This document shows, piece after piece, positions 17,242 through 26,804 of a stretch of DNA of 64,000 bases. The translations under genes were made by a program, and so were the position numbers. The stretch's first letter is position 1. Each line of letters opens with the position of its first letter. The notes under the pieces are model-generated. The model saw only the letters and a list, made by a program, of their open reading frames with translations, was not told the DNA's origin and did no database searches. This stretch comes from Geodermatophilus tzadiensis (lineage in GTDB: Bacteria > Actinomycetota > Actinomycetes > Mycobacteriales > Geodermatophilaceae), in contig NZ_PVTG01000016.1 of NCBI RefSeq assembly GCF_003002915.1, positions 1-64,000 of the forward strand. The letters run 5' to 3'.

Positions 17242-18006
17242 TCAGCCGCGGCGGGACTCGCGGAGGATGCGCTCCAGCCGCTCGAGCAGCTCCTCGAGCG
17301 CCTCCTCGAACTCCGCCGCCGACTCGTCCTCCGACAGCAGCGGCTCCAGCCGCCGGACGTGCGGGTAGCCGTCGAGCGCCCCGGGTGGCGGGGACGCCGC
17401 GTCGGCCTCCTCGTCGTGCGAGCTGATCGGCACGCCCCGCGCCGAGACCTCGAGCAGCAGGTGGCCGAGCAGGAAGCCGGTGTAGGCCCGGTAGGCCGCC
17501 ACCGCGGCCGCGTCGGAGAAGCCGCTGCCGGTCAGCGCGTCGAGGAAGGACTCCAGCCAGCGCAGGCTGCGCAGCGGCGGCCGCACCCACGGCGCCGCCG
17601 GCGGGCGGGTGGCCACCAGCGGGAACACGGCCGGGTGGGCCAGCGCGATCCGCCGGACCCCGTGCGCGAGCCGCTGCAGGTAGTCCTGCCAGCCGTGCCG
17701 CGGCTCGAGGAACACGTCGGGGTCGCCGTAGAGCTCGTCGACCACGGTCTCCACGACGCCGTCGAGCAGCCCCTCGCGGCTGGTCACGTGGCGGTACAGC
17801 GCCATCCCCTCGACGCCGAGGTGGCTGCCCAGCCGGCGCATGGTGAGCGCCTCGATGCCGTGCTCGTCGATGAAGGAGACCGCCGCGCCGAGCACCCGCC
17901 GCCGGTCGAGCGGACGTCGGCTGCCGTCAGGGGGCACGGTCGCGATGGGAGCCGCCGCACCGCCGCGGGCCTCCGGTGTGTCCGGGTCCTGCGCGTCGTC
18001 GACCAC
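17242..18006 (-). CDS. TetR-family transcriptional regulator
   Basis: The start is GTG 18006, preceded by AAGGAGG at ideal spacing. The open frame to 18312 is not needed. The 254-aa protein has a TetR N-terminal HTH around residues 30-80 (VLGAAVSFIDEHGIEALTMR, then LGSHLGVEGMALYRHVTSRE). A C-terminal ligand and dimer domain of the tetracycline-repressor type follows. It is divergent from the PRC-barrel gene. A perfect inverted repeat at 18126-18142 lies between them and is the best operator candidate, so autoregulation and control of the stress gene are inferred. It is the first core gene after the tRNA. Confidence 0.85.
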   Translation of the reverse strand: MVDDAQDPDTPEARGGAAAPIATVPPDGSRRPLDRRRVLGAAVSFIDEHGIEALTMRRLGSHLGVEGMALYRHVTSREGLLDGVVETVVDELYGDPDVFLEPRHGWQDYLQRLAHGVRRIALAHPAVFPLVATRPPAAPWVRPPLRSLRWLESFLDALTGSGFSDAAAVAAYRAYTGFLLGHLLLEVSARGVPISSHDEEADAASPPPGALDGYPHVRRLEPLLSEDESAAEFEEALEELLERLERILRESRRG

Positions 18007-18125
18007 GCGGACCTCCTTCCCCTCAGCACGTGGGACCGCACTCCCCGCATCCTCCCCGCCCCCGCGGGGTAGTGACGGGTGGCCCCGCGGTGCAGCTGCC
18101 CACGACGGCGGCCGGGACGATGCTG

Positions 18126-18142
18126 TGTTTACCCCGTAAACA
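18126..18142. promoter_or_regulatory. Candidate TetR operator
   Basis: TGTTTAC-CCC-GTAAACA is a perfect 7+7 inverted repeat. Its AT content is unusual for this 75 percent GC surrounding. It sits between the divergent starts at 18006 and 18239, 97 bp upstream of the latter. The GTTT could also belong to a stress-sigma-like promoter, but I cannot separate the two. Confidence 0.5.
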
Positions 18143-18238
18143 GGCGGGCACCCAGGGAGTGCCGCCCCCGACGGGGGCAGGTCGACGCGCACGAGAGCAC
18201 CGTGCGCGCACTCTCGCGCCCGACCCCGAGGAGCACGC

Positions 18239-19084
18239 ATGATCTCCGAGCAGCAGATCCAGCAGGTCATCGGCGGCACCGCCGTCGACCGCGACGGCGA
18301 CAAGCTGGGCAAGATCGGCGAGGTCTACCTCGACGACGAGACCGGCCGCCCCGAGTGGGCGACGGTGCACACCGGCCTGTTCGGCACCAAGGAGACCTTC
18401 GTCCCGCTGGCGCAGGCCGAGGTCTCCGGGGAGACGATCCGCTTCCCGTACGAGAAGGCCAAGGTCAAGGACGCGCCGAAGATCGACACCGACGGCCACC
18501 TGTCCCCGCAGGAGGAGCAGGAGCTGTACCGGTACTACGGCCTGGGCAGCGGCACCGGCACGCAGACCACCCAGACCACCACCCACGCGGCGGCCGGCAC
18601 CGTGGGCACCGGCACCGCGGGCACCCGCACCGACCGTGACGGCGACGGCGTCTACGACGACGTGCAGGACCGCGCCGTCGGCCGGGACACCTCCGGCCCG
18701 ACCACCGACAGCGCGATGACCCGCTCCGAGGAGCACCTCGAGGTGGGCACCCAGCGCGTCGAGGCCGGCCGCGCCCGGCTCCGCAAGTACGTCACGACCG
18801 AGCGCGAGACGGCGACCGTGCCGGTGTCGCACGAGGAGGTGCGGGTCGAGCGCGAGCCGATCACCGACGCCAACGTCGGCAACGCCCTCGACGGCCCGAC
18901 CATCTCCGAGGAGGAGCACGAGGTCACGCTGCACGCCGAGCGTCCCGTCGTCTCCACCGAGGCCACCCCGGTCGAGCGCGTGCGCCTGGACACCGAGACC
19001 GTGACCGGTCAGGAGACCGTGAGCGGCGACGTCCGCAAGGAGCAGATCGACGTCGACACCGACGGGGTCGACCCCCGGCGCTGA
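18239..19084 (+). CDS. PRC-barrel and DUF2382 (YsnF/AvaK-type) stress protein
   Basis: The 281-aa protein starts at ATG 18239, preceded by GAGGAG. Residues 1-90 form a PRC-barrel (GTAVDRDGDKLGKIGEVYLD). A Thr/Gly-rich linker contains DRDGDGVYDD, which resembles a calcium-binding loop. The C-terminal 120 residues are the DUF2382 domain (EEHLEVGTQRVEAGRARL, then repeated Val/Glu/Arg strands). Proteins of this layout are linked to general stress and desiccation responses. It is divergent from the TetR gene and is followed by a strong hairpin. Confidence 0.9.
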   Translation: MISEQQIQQVIGGTAVDRDGDKLGKIGEVYLDDETGRPEWATVHTGLFGTKETFVPLAQAEVSGETIRFPYEKAKVKDAPKIDTDGHLSPQEEQELYRYYGLGSGTGTQTTQTTTHAAAGTVGTGTAGTRTDRDGDGVYDDVQDRAVGRDTSGPTTDSAMTRSEEHLEVGTQRVEAGRARLRKYVTTERETATVPVSHEEVRVEREPITDANVGNALDGPTISEEEHEVTLHAERPVVSTEATPVERVRLDTETVTGQETVSGDVRKEQIDVDTDGVDPRR

Positions 19085-19096
19085 GCGACGCCACCC

Positions 19097-19134
19097 CGGT
19101 CGGGCCGGGCAGCTGCGGCTGCCCGGCCCGACCG
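19097..19134 (+). terminator. Strong GC hairpin terminator
   Basis: Perfect 17-base arms (19097-19113 and 19118-19134) with a TGCG loop lie 12 bases after the stop of the PRC-barrel gene. No U tract follows, as is usual in actinobacteria. Confidence 0.75.
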
Positions 19135-19242
19135 CGTCCCGGGGTCGGGCATGAACCGGGCCCGGCCGGTGTTCGGAACGGGGAAGGGTCCGCGGGTTCC
19201 TCGTGTCGACCTCCTGCCCGCACGTCGACCGAAGGACTCCCC

Positions 19243-21045
19243 CTGCCCGAGACCGTCCTCCCGCCGTCCACCGCCCGCCGCCGCCGGCGGCTGCCCGCTG
19301 ACGAGCGTCCCGCGACCAGCGCCGCGCACGCCGCCGACCGCGAGGCCGCCCGCGAGGAGCGCCGCGCCCAGCAGTCGTGGGTCGAGGGCGCCGCCCCGGA
19401 GCTGCCCGTCCGCAGCACCCCGCCCGAGCGCGTCGTCTTCCACCTCGGCCCCACCAACTCCGGCAAGACGTACGAGTCGCTGCAGGCGCTGGCCGCCACC
19501 GGCTCCGGGGTCTACGCCGCGCCGCTGCGCCAGCTCGCGCACGAGGCCTACGCCAAGCTCTCCGCCCTGCTGCCCGCGGGCACGGTCGGCCTGTCCACCG
19601 GCGAGGAGGAGGTCGACCCGCACGCGCCGGTCGTCTGCTGCACGGTGGAGAAGGCGCCGCTGCGCGGCGAGCTGCTGGTGCTCGACGAGTCGCACTGGGT
19701 CGCCGACCCCGACCGCGGCCACCACTGGGCCCGGCTGCTGCTCACCGGCGAGTACCGCGAGATGCACCTGATCTCGGCGGCCGAGGCCCACCCGCTGCTC
19801 GCGCCGCTGGTCGACGACGCCGGGTCCGTCGACGTCGTCACCCACCAGCGGCTGTCCCGCCTCGACGTGCTGCGCGCGCCGGTCCGCACCACCGGCGTCC
19901 GGCCCCAGACCCTCGTGGTCGCCTTCTCCCGCAAGACCGTCTACGCCGTCGCCGCCGAGCTCGACCGGCACCGCCCGGGCCGGGTCGGCGTCCTCTACGG
20001 TGCGCTGCCCCCGGCCACCCGGCGCGAGGTCATCGAGCGGTTCACCGCCGGGGAGCTCGACGTCCTGGTCACCACCGACGTCATCGGCCACGGCATCAAC
20101 GTGCCGGCCACCACCGTGCTCTTCGCCGAGACGACGAAGTTCGACGGCACGGAGCTGCGGCCGCTGCGCAGCTGGGAGGCCGCCCAGATCGCCGGGCGGG
20201 CCGGCCGCTACGGCCTGACCGGGCACGGCACGGTCGGCGTCCTCACCGGTGTGCGGGGGCTGAAGCCGTCGACGGCGCTGGTGTCCCTCGGGGCCGAGGT
20301 CGCCCGCGGCGACCGCGCCAGCGACCTGCCCCGGCGGGCGCCGCGGCTGCGGCCCGAGCTCGCCGACCTCGGCGCGCTGGAGGCGGTCGACCTGCCCGAG
20401 GCGCTGGTCCGCTGGCAGGCGTGGGCGCGCGCGGCCACCCGCGACGAGGCGATGACGCCGGACGACGTCACGAGCCTGGTGCTGCGGGTGCAGGCGCTGC
20501 TGCCGCTGCTGCGCGGCCCGCTCGGCGCCGCCGGCGACCTGCACACCGTCTGGCGGCTGGTCAGTCTCCCGATCGACTACGACCCGCCCCGCCGCACCCG
20601 CTGGCTGGTGCTGGCACGGGCCGCGCTGCGGCACGCGGCCGGGCTGCCCGTCGCCCCGGAGCTCGTGCTGCCCGACGTGCCGGTCGGCGGCTCGGTCGAG
20701 GAGTACGAGCAGGCCGCGGCCGCCGCCCGCGACGCGCAGACGCTGCTCCGGCAGTTCCCCGGCGTGGCCGGCCTGGACGACGACGACGCCGCGTGGGTCG
20801 AGGAGGAGTGCGCCGAGGCGATCAGCGAGCTGCTGCCCGACGCCATCGCGGTCAGCCGGTCGGCGGCCTGCGCCGAGTGCGGGACCGCCATCGCCCCCTG
20901 GTTCTCCACCTGCCGCCCGTGCAGCGCGCCCCGTGGCCGCGGTCCCGGCCGGGACACCGGGCGGGAGGCCGCACGCGGTGGCCGGCGCGGACCGCGCTCG
21001 GGGTCCCGGCAGGGCCGGCGCCCCACCCGCAGCGGCCGGGGCTGA
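19243..21045 (+). CDS. Suv3-like RNA helicase, probable CTG start
   Basis: The frame has no ATG, GTG or TTG before 19645, yet the conserved motifs lie upstream of that point. Walker A GPTNSGKT is at residues 69-76 and the DE box LDESH at 147-151, counting from a CTG at 19243 that has GAAGGA 6 bases upstream. Motif VI is QIAGRAGRYG (315-324). A C-terminal zinc-ribbon-like part has CAECG and CRPC, and the tail is basic and Arg/Gly-rich. The layout matches the Suv3/degradosome helicase family, ATP-dependent 3'-5' RNA unwinding enzymes. The 600-aa length depends on the CTG start. Starting at 19645 would remove Walker A and kill the ATPase. Confidence 0.82.
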   Translation: MPETVLPPSTARRRRRLPADERPATSAAHAADREAAREERRAQQSWVEGAAPELPVRSTPPERVVFHLGPTNSGKTYESLQALAATGSGVYAAPLRQLAHEAYAKLSALLPAGTVGLSTGEEEVDPHAPVVCCTVEKAPLRGELLVLDESHWVADPDRGHHWARLLLTGEYREMHLISAAEAHPLLAPLVDDAGSVDVVTHQRLSRLDVLRAPVRTTGVRPQTLVVAFSRKTVYAVAAELDRHRPGRVGVLYGALPPATRREVIERFTAGELDVLVTTDVIGHGINVPATTVLFAETTKFDGTELRPLRSWEAAQIAGRAGRYGLTGHGTVGVLTGVRGLKPSTALVSLGAEVARGDRASDLPRRAPRLRPELADLGALEAVDLPEALVRWQAWARAATRDEAMTPDDVTSLVLRVQALLPLLRGPLGAAGDLHTVWRLVSLPIDYDPPRRTRWLVLARAALRHAAGLPVAPELVLPDVPVGGSVEEYEQAAAAARDAQTLLRQFPGVAGLDDDDAAWVEEECAEAISELLPDAIAVSRSAACAECGTAIAPWFSTCRPCSAPRGRGPGRDTGREAARGGRRGPRSGSRQGRRPTRSGRG

Positions 21046-21052
21046 CCCCGCC

Positions 21053-22126
21053 TCAGGCCGCGGGGTCCCCGGCGTCCACGGGCGCGTCGGGCCGCTCGCG
21101 CTCGACCGGCGTGCCCACCACGCCGTGCAGGTGGCACGCCGCCACGTGGCCCGGCGCGGAGCCGACCGGCTGCAGCGCCGGGTCGACGTCGGGGCAGGGC
21201 GCGAAGACGTCGGGGCAGCGGGTCCGGAACCGGCAGCCGCTGGGCACCCGGGACGGCGAGGGGACGTCGCCGCGCAGCACGATCCGCTGCCGCGAGCGCT
21301 CCAGCTGCGGGTGCGGCAGCGGGACGGCCGACAGCAGCGCCCGGGTGTAGGGCATCTGCGGCTCGGCGGCGACGGCGGACGCGGGCCCGACCTCCACCAC
21401 CCGGCCCAGGTACATGACCGCGATCCGGTCGGACACGTGCCGCACCGCCGACAGGTCGTGCGAGATGAACAGCAGGGTCAGCCCGAGCTGCCGCTGCAGC
21501 CGGCGCAGCAGGTTGAGCACCTGGGCCTGCACGCTGACGTCGAGCGAGGCGATGGCCTCGTCGCAGACCAGGAAGTCCGGCTCGCCGGCCAGCGCCCGGG
21601 CGATGCCCACCCGCTGCCGCTGACCGCCGGAGAACTCGTGCGGGTAGCGGGCGGCCACGCCCGGGTCCAGCCCGACCAGCTGCAGCAGCTCGCGCACCCG
21701 GGCGGCCCGCGCCTGCCGGCCCGGGTGCAGGCCGTGCACCTCCAGCGGCTCGGCCACCGTCTGGGCGACCGTGCGCCGCGGGTCGAGGGAGGCGAACGGG
21801 TCCTGGAACACCATCCCCGCCCGCCGGCGCAGCTCCCGCAGCTCGCGGCGGCCCATCCGCGTGACGTCGGCGCCGTCGAAGGTCACCGTGCCGCCGGTGG
21901 GCGGGACCAGCCGCAGCAGCGCGTTGCCCAGCGTCGACTTCCCGCAGCCGGACTCCCCGACCAGGCCCAGCGTCTCGCCGCGGTGCACGTCGAGGTCGAC
22001 GCCGTCCACCGCACGCAGCAGCCCCGTCGTCCGGCGCAGCGCCCCGCCGGAGCGGACCGGGAAGTGCACCTCCAGGCCGCGGGCGGAGACGAGCACGTCC
22101 GGCGCGCCCGTCGACGGCGACGTCAC
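21053..22126 (-). CDS. Peptide ABC transporter ATPase (DppF/OppF type)
   Basis: The 357-aa ATPase starts at GTG 22126, overlapping the preceding gene as GTGA. It has Walker A GESGCGKS, signature FSGGQRQR, Walker [13 protein letters not shown] and switch ISHD. The C-terminal oligopeptide-transporter extension has the Cys cluster CRFRTRCPD. It is the last gene of a five-gene minus-strand operon (binding protein, two permeases, two ATPases) that imports peptides, nickel or similar solutes. The substrate is not readable from the ATPase. The gene is convergent with the helicase gene, only 7 bp away. Confidence 0.92.
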   Translation of the reverse strand: MTSPSTGAPDVLVSARGLEVHFPVRSGGALRRTTGLLRAVDGVDLDVHRGETLGLVGESGCGKSTLGNALLRLVPPTGGTVTFDGADVTRMGRRELRELRRRAGMVFQDPFASLDPRRTVAQTVAEPLEVHGLHPGRQARAARVRELLQLVGLDPGVAARYPHEFSGGQRQRVGIARALAGEPDFLVCDEAIASLDVSVQAQVLNLLRRLQRQLGLTLLFISHDLSAVRHVSDRIAVMYLGRVVEVGPASAVAAEPQMPYTRALLSAVPLPHPQLERSRQRIVLRGDVPSPSRVPSGCRFRTRCPDVFAPCPDVDPALQPVGSAPGHVAACHLHGVVGTPVERERPDAPVDAGDPAA

Positions 22127-23121
22127 GACGCCTCCCTCTCCGCGCACCACGTCGCCGCACGGTGCGGCAGCGCGCGGCCGCCGGCACCCACCACGGCCAG
22201 CGGCGGCTGCTCGGTCTCGCAGCGGGTGTCGCCGCGCACCGGGCAGCGCGGCCAGAAGACGCACCCCGGCGGCAGGTCGGTGGGCGGGGGCGGGGTGCCG
22301 GGGATGGTGGCGAGGTCCGCGTCGTCGTCCGTCGCCAGGTCGGGCAGCGCGCCGAGCAGGCCGCGCGTGTAGGGGTGGACCGGCCGCTCGAGGACGTCGT
22401 CGACCGTGCCGTCCTCGACGCAGCGCCCGCCGTACATGACCAGCACCCGGTCGGCGATGCCCGCGACGACGCCGAGGTCGTGGGTGATCCAGACGACGCC
22501 GGTGCCGTGCTCGGTCCGCAGCCGCTCCACCAGGTCGAGGATCTGCGCCTGCACGGTGACGTCGAGAGCGGTGGTGGCCTCGTCGGCGATGAGCAGCGAC
22601 GGGGAGTTCGACAGCGCGATCGCGATGACCACCCGCTGCCGCATGCCGCCGGACAGCTCGTGCGGGTAGCGGTCCACCGCGCGGCCCGGGTCGGGCAGGC
22701 CGACCTCGCCGAGCAGCTCGACCGCCCGGGCCCGGGCCGCCGCCTTGGACGGCGTCCCGTGCGCGCGCAGCCCCTCGGTGAGCTGCCGGCCGACGGTGAG
22801 CACCGGGTTCAGCGAGGTCATCGGGTCCTGGAAGACCATGCCGACGCCGGGCCCGCGGACCTGCCGCAGCCGCTCGGGCGACATGGTGAGCAGGTCCTCG
22901 CCGTCGAGCAGCGCCCGCCCGGTGACCGTCGCCGTCCGTGCCGGCAGCAGGCCGAGCAGGGCCAGCACCGAGACGCTCTTGCCGCTGCCGGACTCCCCGA
23001 CCACGGCCACGGTCTCCCCGGCGCCGACGGTGTAGCTCAGCCCGTTGACCACGTGCGCCGTCCCGCGCGGGGTGCGCAGGTCCACCCGCAGGTCCTCGAC
23101 CTCCAGCACGGGCGCCGTCAC
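22123..23121 (-). CDS. Peptide ABC transporter ATPase (DppD/OppD type)
   Basis: The 332-aa ATPase starts at GTG 23121 within a GTGA overlap with the DppC-type permease gene. Motifs are Walker A GESGSGKS, signature LSGGMRQR, Walker [13 protein letters not shown] and switch WITHD. The C-terminal Cys-containing extension ([10 protein letters not shown]) is typical of oligo/dipeptide importers. It should pair with the DppF-type ATPase as a heterodimer beneath the DppB/DppC permeases. The frame is open further upstream to 23658, but that part is antisense-free shadow of the permease gene. Confidence 0.92.
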   Translation of the reverse strand: MTAPVLEVEDLRVDLRTPRGTAHVVNGLSYTVGAGETVAVVGESGSGKSVSVLALLGLLPARTATVTGRALLDGEDLLTMSPERLRQVRGPGVGMVFQDPMTSLNPVLTVGRQLTEGLRAHGTPSKAAARARAVELLGEVGLPDPGRAVDRYPHELSGGMRQRVVIAIALSNSPSLLIADEATTALDVTVQAQILDLVERLRTEHGTGVVWITHDLGVVAGIADRVLVMYGGRCVEDGTVDDVLERPVHPYTRGLLGALPDLATDDDADLATIPGTPPPPTDLPPGCVFWPRCPVRGDTRCETEQPPLAVVGAGGRALPHRAATWCAEREAS

Positions 23122-24056
23122 CGCCCGCCCCCGGCCATCAGGGTGCGCTGCCGCGGGTCGAGGACGTCGCGCAGGCCGTCGCCGAGCAGGTTGAAGCAGA
23201 GCACCGTGACGACGATCGCCAGGCCCGGGAAGACGGTGTACCACCACGCCTGGTCGATGAAGCCGCGGCCGTCGGCGAGCATCAGCCCCCACGACGGGTT
23301 GGGCCGGCGCGGGCCCAGGCCGAGGAAGGACAGCGCCGCCTCGGCCAGCACCGCGAACGCCAGGCTGATCGAGGTCTGCACGATGATCGGCGGCGCCGCG
23401 TTGGGCAGCACGTGCCGGGTGATCAGCCGCCAGTCGGAGGCGCCCACCGACCGTGAGGCGCGCACGTACACCTCCTCCCGGACGCCGAGCACGCTGGCGC
23501 GGGTGACCCGGGCGAAGATCGGCACGTAGACGATGCCGATGGCGAGGATCGCGTTGGCCGGCCCGGCGCCCCGGATGGCGACGATCGCGATGGCGAGCAG
23601 CACCGCGGGGAAGGCGAACAGCACGTCCATCAGCCGCATGAGGGTGTCGTCGACCCACCGGCCGTAGAAGCCGGCCAGCAGGCCGATGAGCGTGCCCACG
23701 ACCAGGGCGAACGCGACGGAGAGGAAGCCCACGCGCAGCGACGTCGCGGCGCCGAGGACGACGCGGCTGAGGATGTCGCGGCCGAACTCGTCGGTGCCGA
23801 ACGGGTGGTCCCAGCTCGGCGGCTGCAGCTGCAGGGAGGGGTCCTGGTCGTTCGGGCCGTCGGGCGCGAGCGTCTCGTCGAACACCGCCATCAGCACGAT
23901 CAGCACCAGGACGACGGCGGAGACGGCCGCGGTCGGGTTGCGCGCGAGCAGCCCGAGCGTCTCCCGCCAGCGCGGGCGCGGCGGGGCCGCCGTCGGCAGC
24001 GGCTCGGACGGCGGCGGTGCGGCCGGGGTGGCGCCCGGCGTCGGCAGCTGCGTCAT
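23118..24056 (-). CDS. Peptide ABC transporter permease (DppC type)
   Basis: The 312-aa membrane protein starts at ATG 24056 (ATGA overlap with DppB). It has a Pro/Ala-rich cytoplasmic N-terminus, one membrane segment at about residues 35-60 and a periplasmic loop with [18 protein letters not shown], highly typical of DppC. Five further segments follow, with the EAA loop ending in [10 protein letters not shown]. It forms the channel with the DppB-type protein. Confidence 0.93.
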   Translation of the reverse strand: MTQLPTPGATPAAPPPSEPLPTAAPPRPRWRETLGLLARNPTAAVSAVVLVLIVLMAVFDETLAPDGPNDQDPSLQLQPPSWDHPFGTDEFGRDILSRVVLGAATSLRVGFLSVAFALVVGTLIGLLAGFYGRWVDDTLMRLMDVLFAFPAVLLAIAIVAIRGAGPANAILAIGIVYVPIFARVTRASVLGVREEVYVRASRSVGASDWRLITRHVLPNAAPPIIVQTSISLAFAVLAEAALSFLGLGPRRPNPSWGLMLADGRGFIDQAWWYTVFPGLAIVVTVLCFNLLGDGLRDVLDPRQRTLMAGGGR

Positions 24057-24997
24057 CGGCGGGCGATCCTCGGGTCGATGCGGCTGTAGAGCAGGTCCAC
24101 CAGCAGGTTGATGACGAGGAAGACCAGCGCGAAGAGCAGGACGGCGCCCTGCAGCACCGGGAAGTCGCGGTCGCGCACCGCCTGGTAGGCCAGCTGCCCG
24201 AGGCCCGGCCAGGAGAAGACGATCTCCACGACGACGACGCCCGAGAGCAGGTAGGCCAGCTGCACGCCGGTCACCGTGACCAGCGGCAGCAGGGCGTTGC
24301 GCAGCACGTGCCAGGTGAGCACCTGGCGGGTCGGGACGCCCTTGGCCTGCGCCGTCCGCACGTGGTCGGAGCCCAGCGCCTCGAGCATGCTGGAGCGGAC
24401 GAACCGGGTGATCACCGACCCGGACACCACCCCGGTGGCCACAGCCGGCAGCACCAGCCGCTGCAGCCAGCCGAGCGGGTCCTCGGTCAGCGGCACGTAG
24501 CCGCCCGAGGGCAGCCAGCCCAGCGTCCCCGCGAAGACCAGGATCAGCATGATCGACAGCCAGAAGTCCGGCACCGAGATGCCGAACTGGCTGACGACGG
24601 TGGCCAGCCGGTCGACGAGCGACCGCGGGTGCAGCGCCGAGAGCATCCCGAGCGGCAGCGCGATGACCAGGGCGACCAGCAGCGAGGCGAGGGCCAGCGT
24701 CAGCGTGGCCGGCAGCCGCTCGGCGATCAGCGAGGTGACCGTGTCCCCGCTGCGGAAGCTGACCCCCAGGTCACCGGTGACCGCCCGCCCGGCCCAGGTG
24801 AGGTACTGCTGGACCAGCGGCAGGTCCAGCCCGCTGCGCTCCCGCAGGGCGTCGTAGGTCTCCTGGGAGAACCGCGTGCCGAGGGCCAGGCGGATCGGGT
24901 CGCCCCGCACCAGGTGGATGAGGGAGAAGACCAGGACGCTCACGCCGGCCAGGACGACGACGGCCTGGCCGGCCCGCCGGAGCAGGTACCCGGTCAG
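24053..24997 (-). CDS. Peptide ABC transporter permease (DppB type), probable CTG start
   Basis: The conserved N-terminus GYLLRRAGQAVVVLAGVSV requires a start at a CTG (24997) that overlaps the TGA of the binding-protein gene as CTGA, the same geometry as the GTGA and ATGA overlaps elsewhere in this operon. No ATG, GTG or TTG occurs before the first membrane helix. From the CTG the protein is 314 aa, normal for DppB. It has six predicted membrane segments and a QAKGVPTRQVLTWHVLRNA coupling loop. Confidence 0.88.
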   Translation of the reverse strand: MTGYLLRRAGQAVVVLAGVSVLVFSLIHLVRGDPIRLALGTRFSQETYDALRERSGLDLPLVQQYLTWAGRAVTGDLGVSFRSGDTVTSLIAERLPATLTLALASLLVALVIALPLGMLSALHPRSLVDRLATVVSQFGISVPDFWLSIMLILVFAGTLGWLPSGGYVPLTEDPLGWLQRLVLPAVATGVVSGSVITRFVRSSMLEALGSDHVRTAQAKGVPTRQVLTWHVLRNALLPLVTVTGVQLAYLLSGVVVVEIVFSWPGLGQLAYQAVRDRDFPVLQGAVLLFALVFLVINLLVDLLYSRIDPRIARR

Positions 24998-26520
24998 GGC
25001 AGCTCCACGGTCTCGAAGTTGATCGCGGCGTCGGCCCGCACCTGGTACCCGGTGAGCCCCGGCACCCAGGCCTGCACCTCGTCGGGGTTGTAGAGGTACA
25101 GGTAGGAGACGTCGTCGACGATGATCCGCGCGGCCTGGTCGTAGAGGTCCTTGCGGGCCGTCGGGTCGACCTCGGTGGCGGCGCGGGTCAGCAGGTCGTC
25201 GACCTGCGGGTTGCTGTACTTCTGGTAGTTGCTGCCGCCGGTGGACAGGTGCTGGTTCTCGTAGAAGTCGGCCGGGTCGATGTTGCCGATCCAGCTGAGC
25301 ATGAAGGCGTCGAAGTCGCCCTGGGACTGCCGGTCCAGCCAGGTGGCGAAGTCCTCCTCCTGGATCTCCACGTCGATGCCGATCGGCTCGAGCTGGCTGG
25401 CGATGACCTGGGCGGCGGCCACGGTCTCGGGGTACTCGTCGGTGACCATCAGGCCCATCGTCAGCGGCGTCTGCACGCCGGCCTGCTCGATGAGCCGGCG
25501 GGCGGCGTCCTGGTCGGGGGTGAACGGCGCGTAGTCGAGGTAGTAGGGGCTGCCCTCGGGGATCGCCGTCTGGTTGGTCTGCGCCGCGCCGAAGCGGGCG
25601 GCCTGGGTGACCTCGTCGCGGTCGATCGCGGTGGCGATCGCCCGGCGCACGTCCCGGTTGTCGAACGGCGGGACCTGGTAGTTCATGGACATGTAGAAGT
25701 ACTCGACGCTGGTGACCGAGCCGAGCTCGACCTCCTCGTCGCCCTCGAGGTCGGCGACGTTCTGCGGCGGCACGTTGTCGGTCCACTGCACCTCGCCGTT
25801 GCGCAGCGCGGTCAGGGCCGAGCTCGCCTCGGTGATGTAGCGGAACTCGACGCCGTCGATGGTCGGCGCGCCGCCCCAGTAGTCCTCGTAGGCGGTGAGC
25901 ACGGTGCCGTTGGCGTCGGAGCTCTCCAGCTGGAACGGGCCGGTGCCGTTGGCCTCGCTCTGCAGGTCGAACTCCTCGGCGGCGTTCTCCGAGACGATCG
26001 CCATGCCCTTGAAGGACCCGATGAGCTCGAGCAGGTTGGGCGTCGGCCGGGTGACCGTGATGACGACGGTCCGCGGGTCGGGCGCCTGGACGTCGGCCAC
26101 CGTGGCGAACCGGTAGGCGTTGGACAGGTCCTCGTCGATGATCCGGCGGTAGCTGTAGACGACGTCGGCGGAGTCGAACTCGCTGCCGTCGTGGAAGGTG
26201 ACGCCGTCGCGGAGGGTGAACGTCCAGGTCAGCTGGTCGGGGCTGGTCGTCCACGACTCGGCCAGGCTCGGCTGCATGGTGAGGTCCTCGGCGCTGGGGA
26301 CGACGAGGGTGTCGTAGACGTTCTCCAGCACCTGGAAGCTGGCGTAGGCGTTGGTGACGTGCGGGTCGAACTGGTCGGGCTCCGCGCTGACCGCCGCGAT
26401 CAGCGTGTTGTCCCCGCCGCCGCCTCCCCCGCCGCCGGTGTCGACGCTCTCCCCGCCCCCGCAGGCGGGCAGGACCAGGGCCGCGGCCGCGGCGAGGGGC
26501 AGGAGCCGGTTCGTGCGCAC
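24994..26520 (-). CDS. Peptide-type ABC solute-binding lipoprotein
   Basis: The 508-aa protein starts at GTG 26520, preceded by GGAGG. It has a short signal peptide and the lipobox LPAC, so it should be anchored to the outer face of the membrane. A Gly-rich linker and the SBP_bac_5 fold follow, with LAESWTTSPDQLTWTFTLRD and TVYLYLYNPDEVQAW-like segments near the ends. It is the first gene of the operon and delivers peptide-like solutes to the permeases. Its substrate is unknown. Confidence 0.92.
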   Translation of the reverse strand: MRTNRLLPLAAAAALVLPACGGGESVDTGGGGGGGGDNTLIAAVSAEPDQFDPHVTNAYASFQVLENVYDTLVVPSAEDLTMQPSLAESWTTSPDQLTWTFTLRDGVTFHDGSEFDSADVVYSYRRIIDEDLSNAYRFATVADVQAPDPRTVVITVTRPTPNLLELIGSFKGMAIVSENAAEEFDLQSEANGTGPFQLESSDANGTVLTAYEDYWGGAPTIDGVEFRYITEASSALTALRNGEVQWTDNVPPQNVADLEGDEEVELGSVTSVEYFYMSMNYQVPPFDNRDVRRAIATAIDRDEVTQAARFGAAQTNQTAIPEGSPYYLDYAPFTPDQDAARRLIEQAGVQTPLTMGLMVTDEYPETVAAAQVIASQLEPIGIDVEIQEEDFATWLDRQSQGDFDAFMLSWIGNIDPADFYENQHLSTGGSNYQKYSNPQVDDLLTRAATEVDPTARKDLYDQAARIIVDDVSYLYLYNPDEVQAWVPGLTGYQVRADAAINFETVELP

Positions 26521-26712
26521 GGGTACCTCCGGAGCTCGTCGGCGTCGTCGGTGCCGACCCTGGCCCGGCCGGAGCCGTTCCGCAGGTCGGGGCGGTGATC
26601 GTTGCGCAGCCGTGACCGCCCGCTTCCGCCTCGCCGACAGCGGCCCGCCGGAGCGCCCCGACGTCGCACGGGGACACCGGTGCCGGCGGCGAGCACGTCG
26701 TGGGCCGGCGGC

Positions 26713-26791
26713 GACGTCCTCCCGCACCGCAGCGCGTCCTCCTCGACCGCCCACCGTCCGGTGGGACGCGCCACGATCAGGTCACCTGATC
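26713..26791 (+). repeat. Dispersed 79-bp repeat, copy 1
   Basis: This copy begins GACGTCCTCCCGCACCGC and ends in the palindrome GATCAGGTCACCTGATC (26775-26791). It closely matches 49087-49165 on the same strand and the complement of 39794 to about 39875. It lies between htdX, whose 3' end it follows, and the solute-binding protein gene. It may act as a terminator. The rest of the 284-bp gap holds the operon's presumed promoter. Confidence 0.7.
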
Positions 26792-26804
26792 CCGGCGCGC
26801 CCCC

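Noticed and set aside
22162-23529. 455-aa plus-strand frame opposite the transporter genes
   Set aside because: It is antisense to intact ABC transporter genes with conserved motifs and has no domain of its own.
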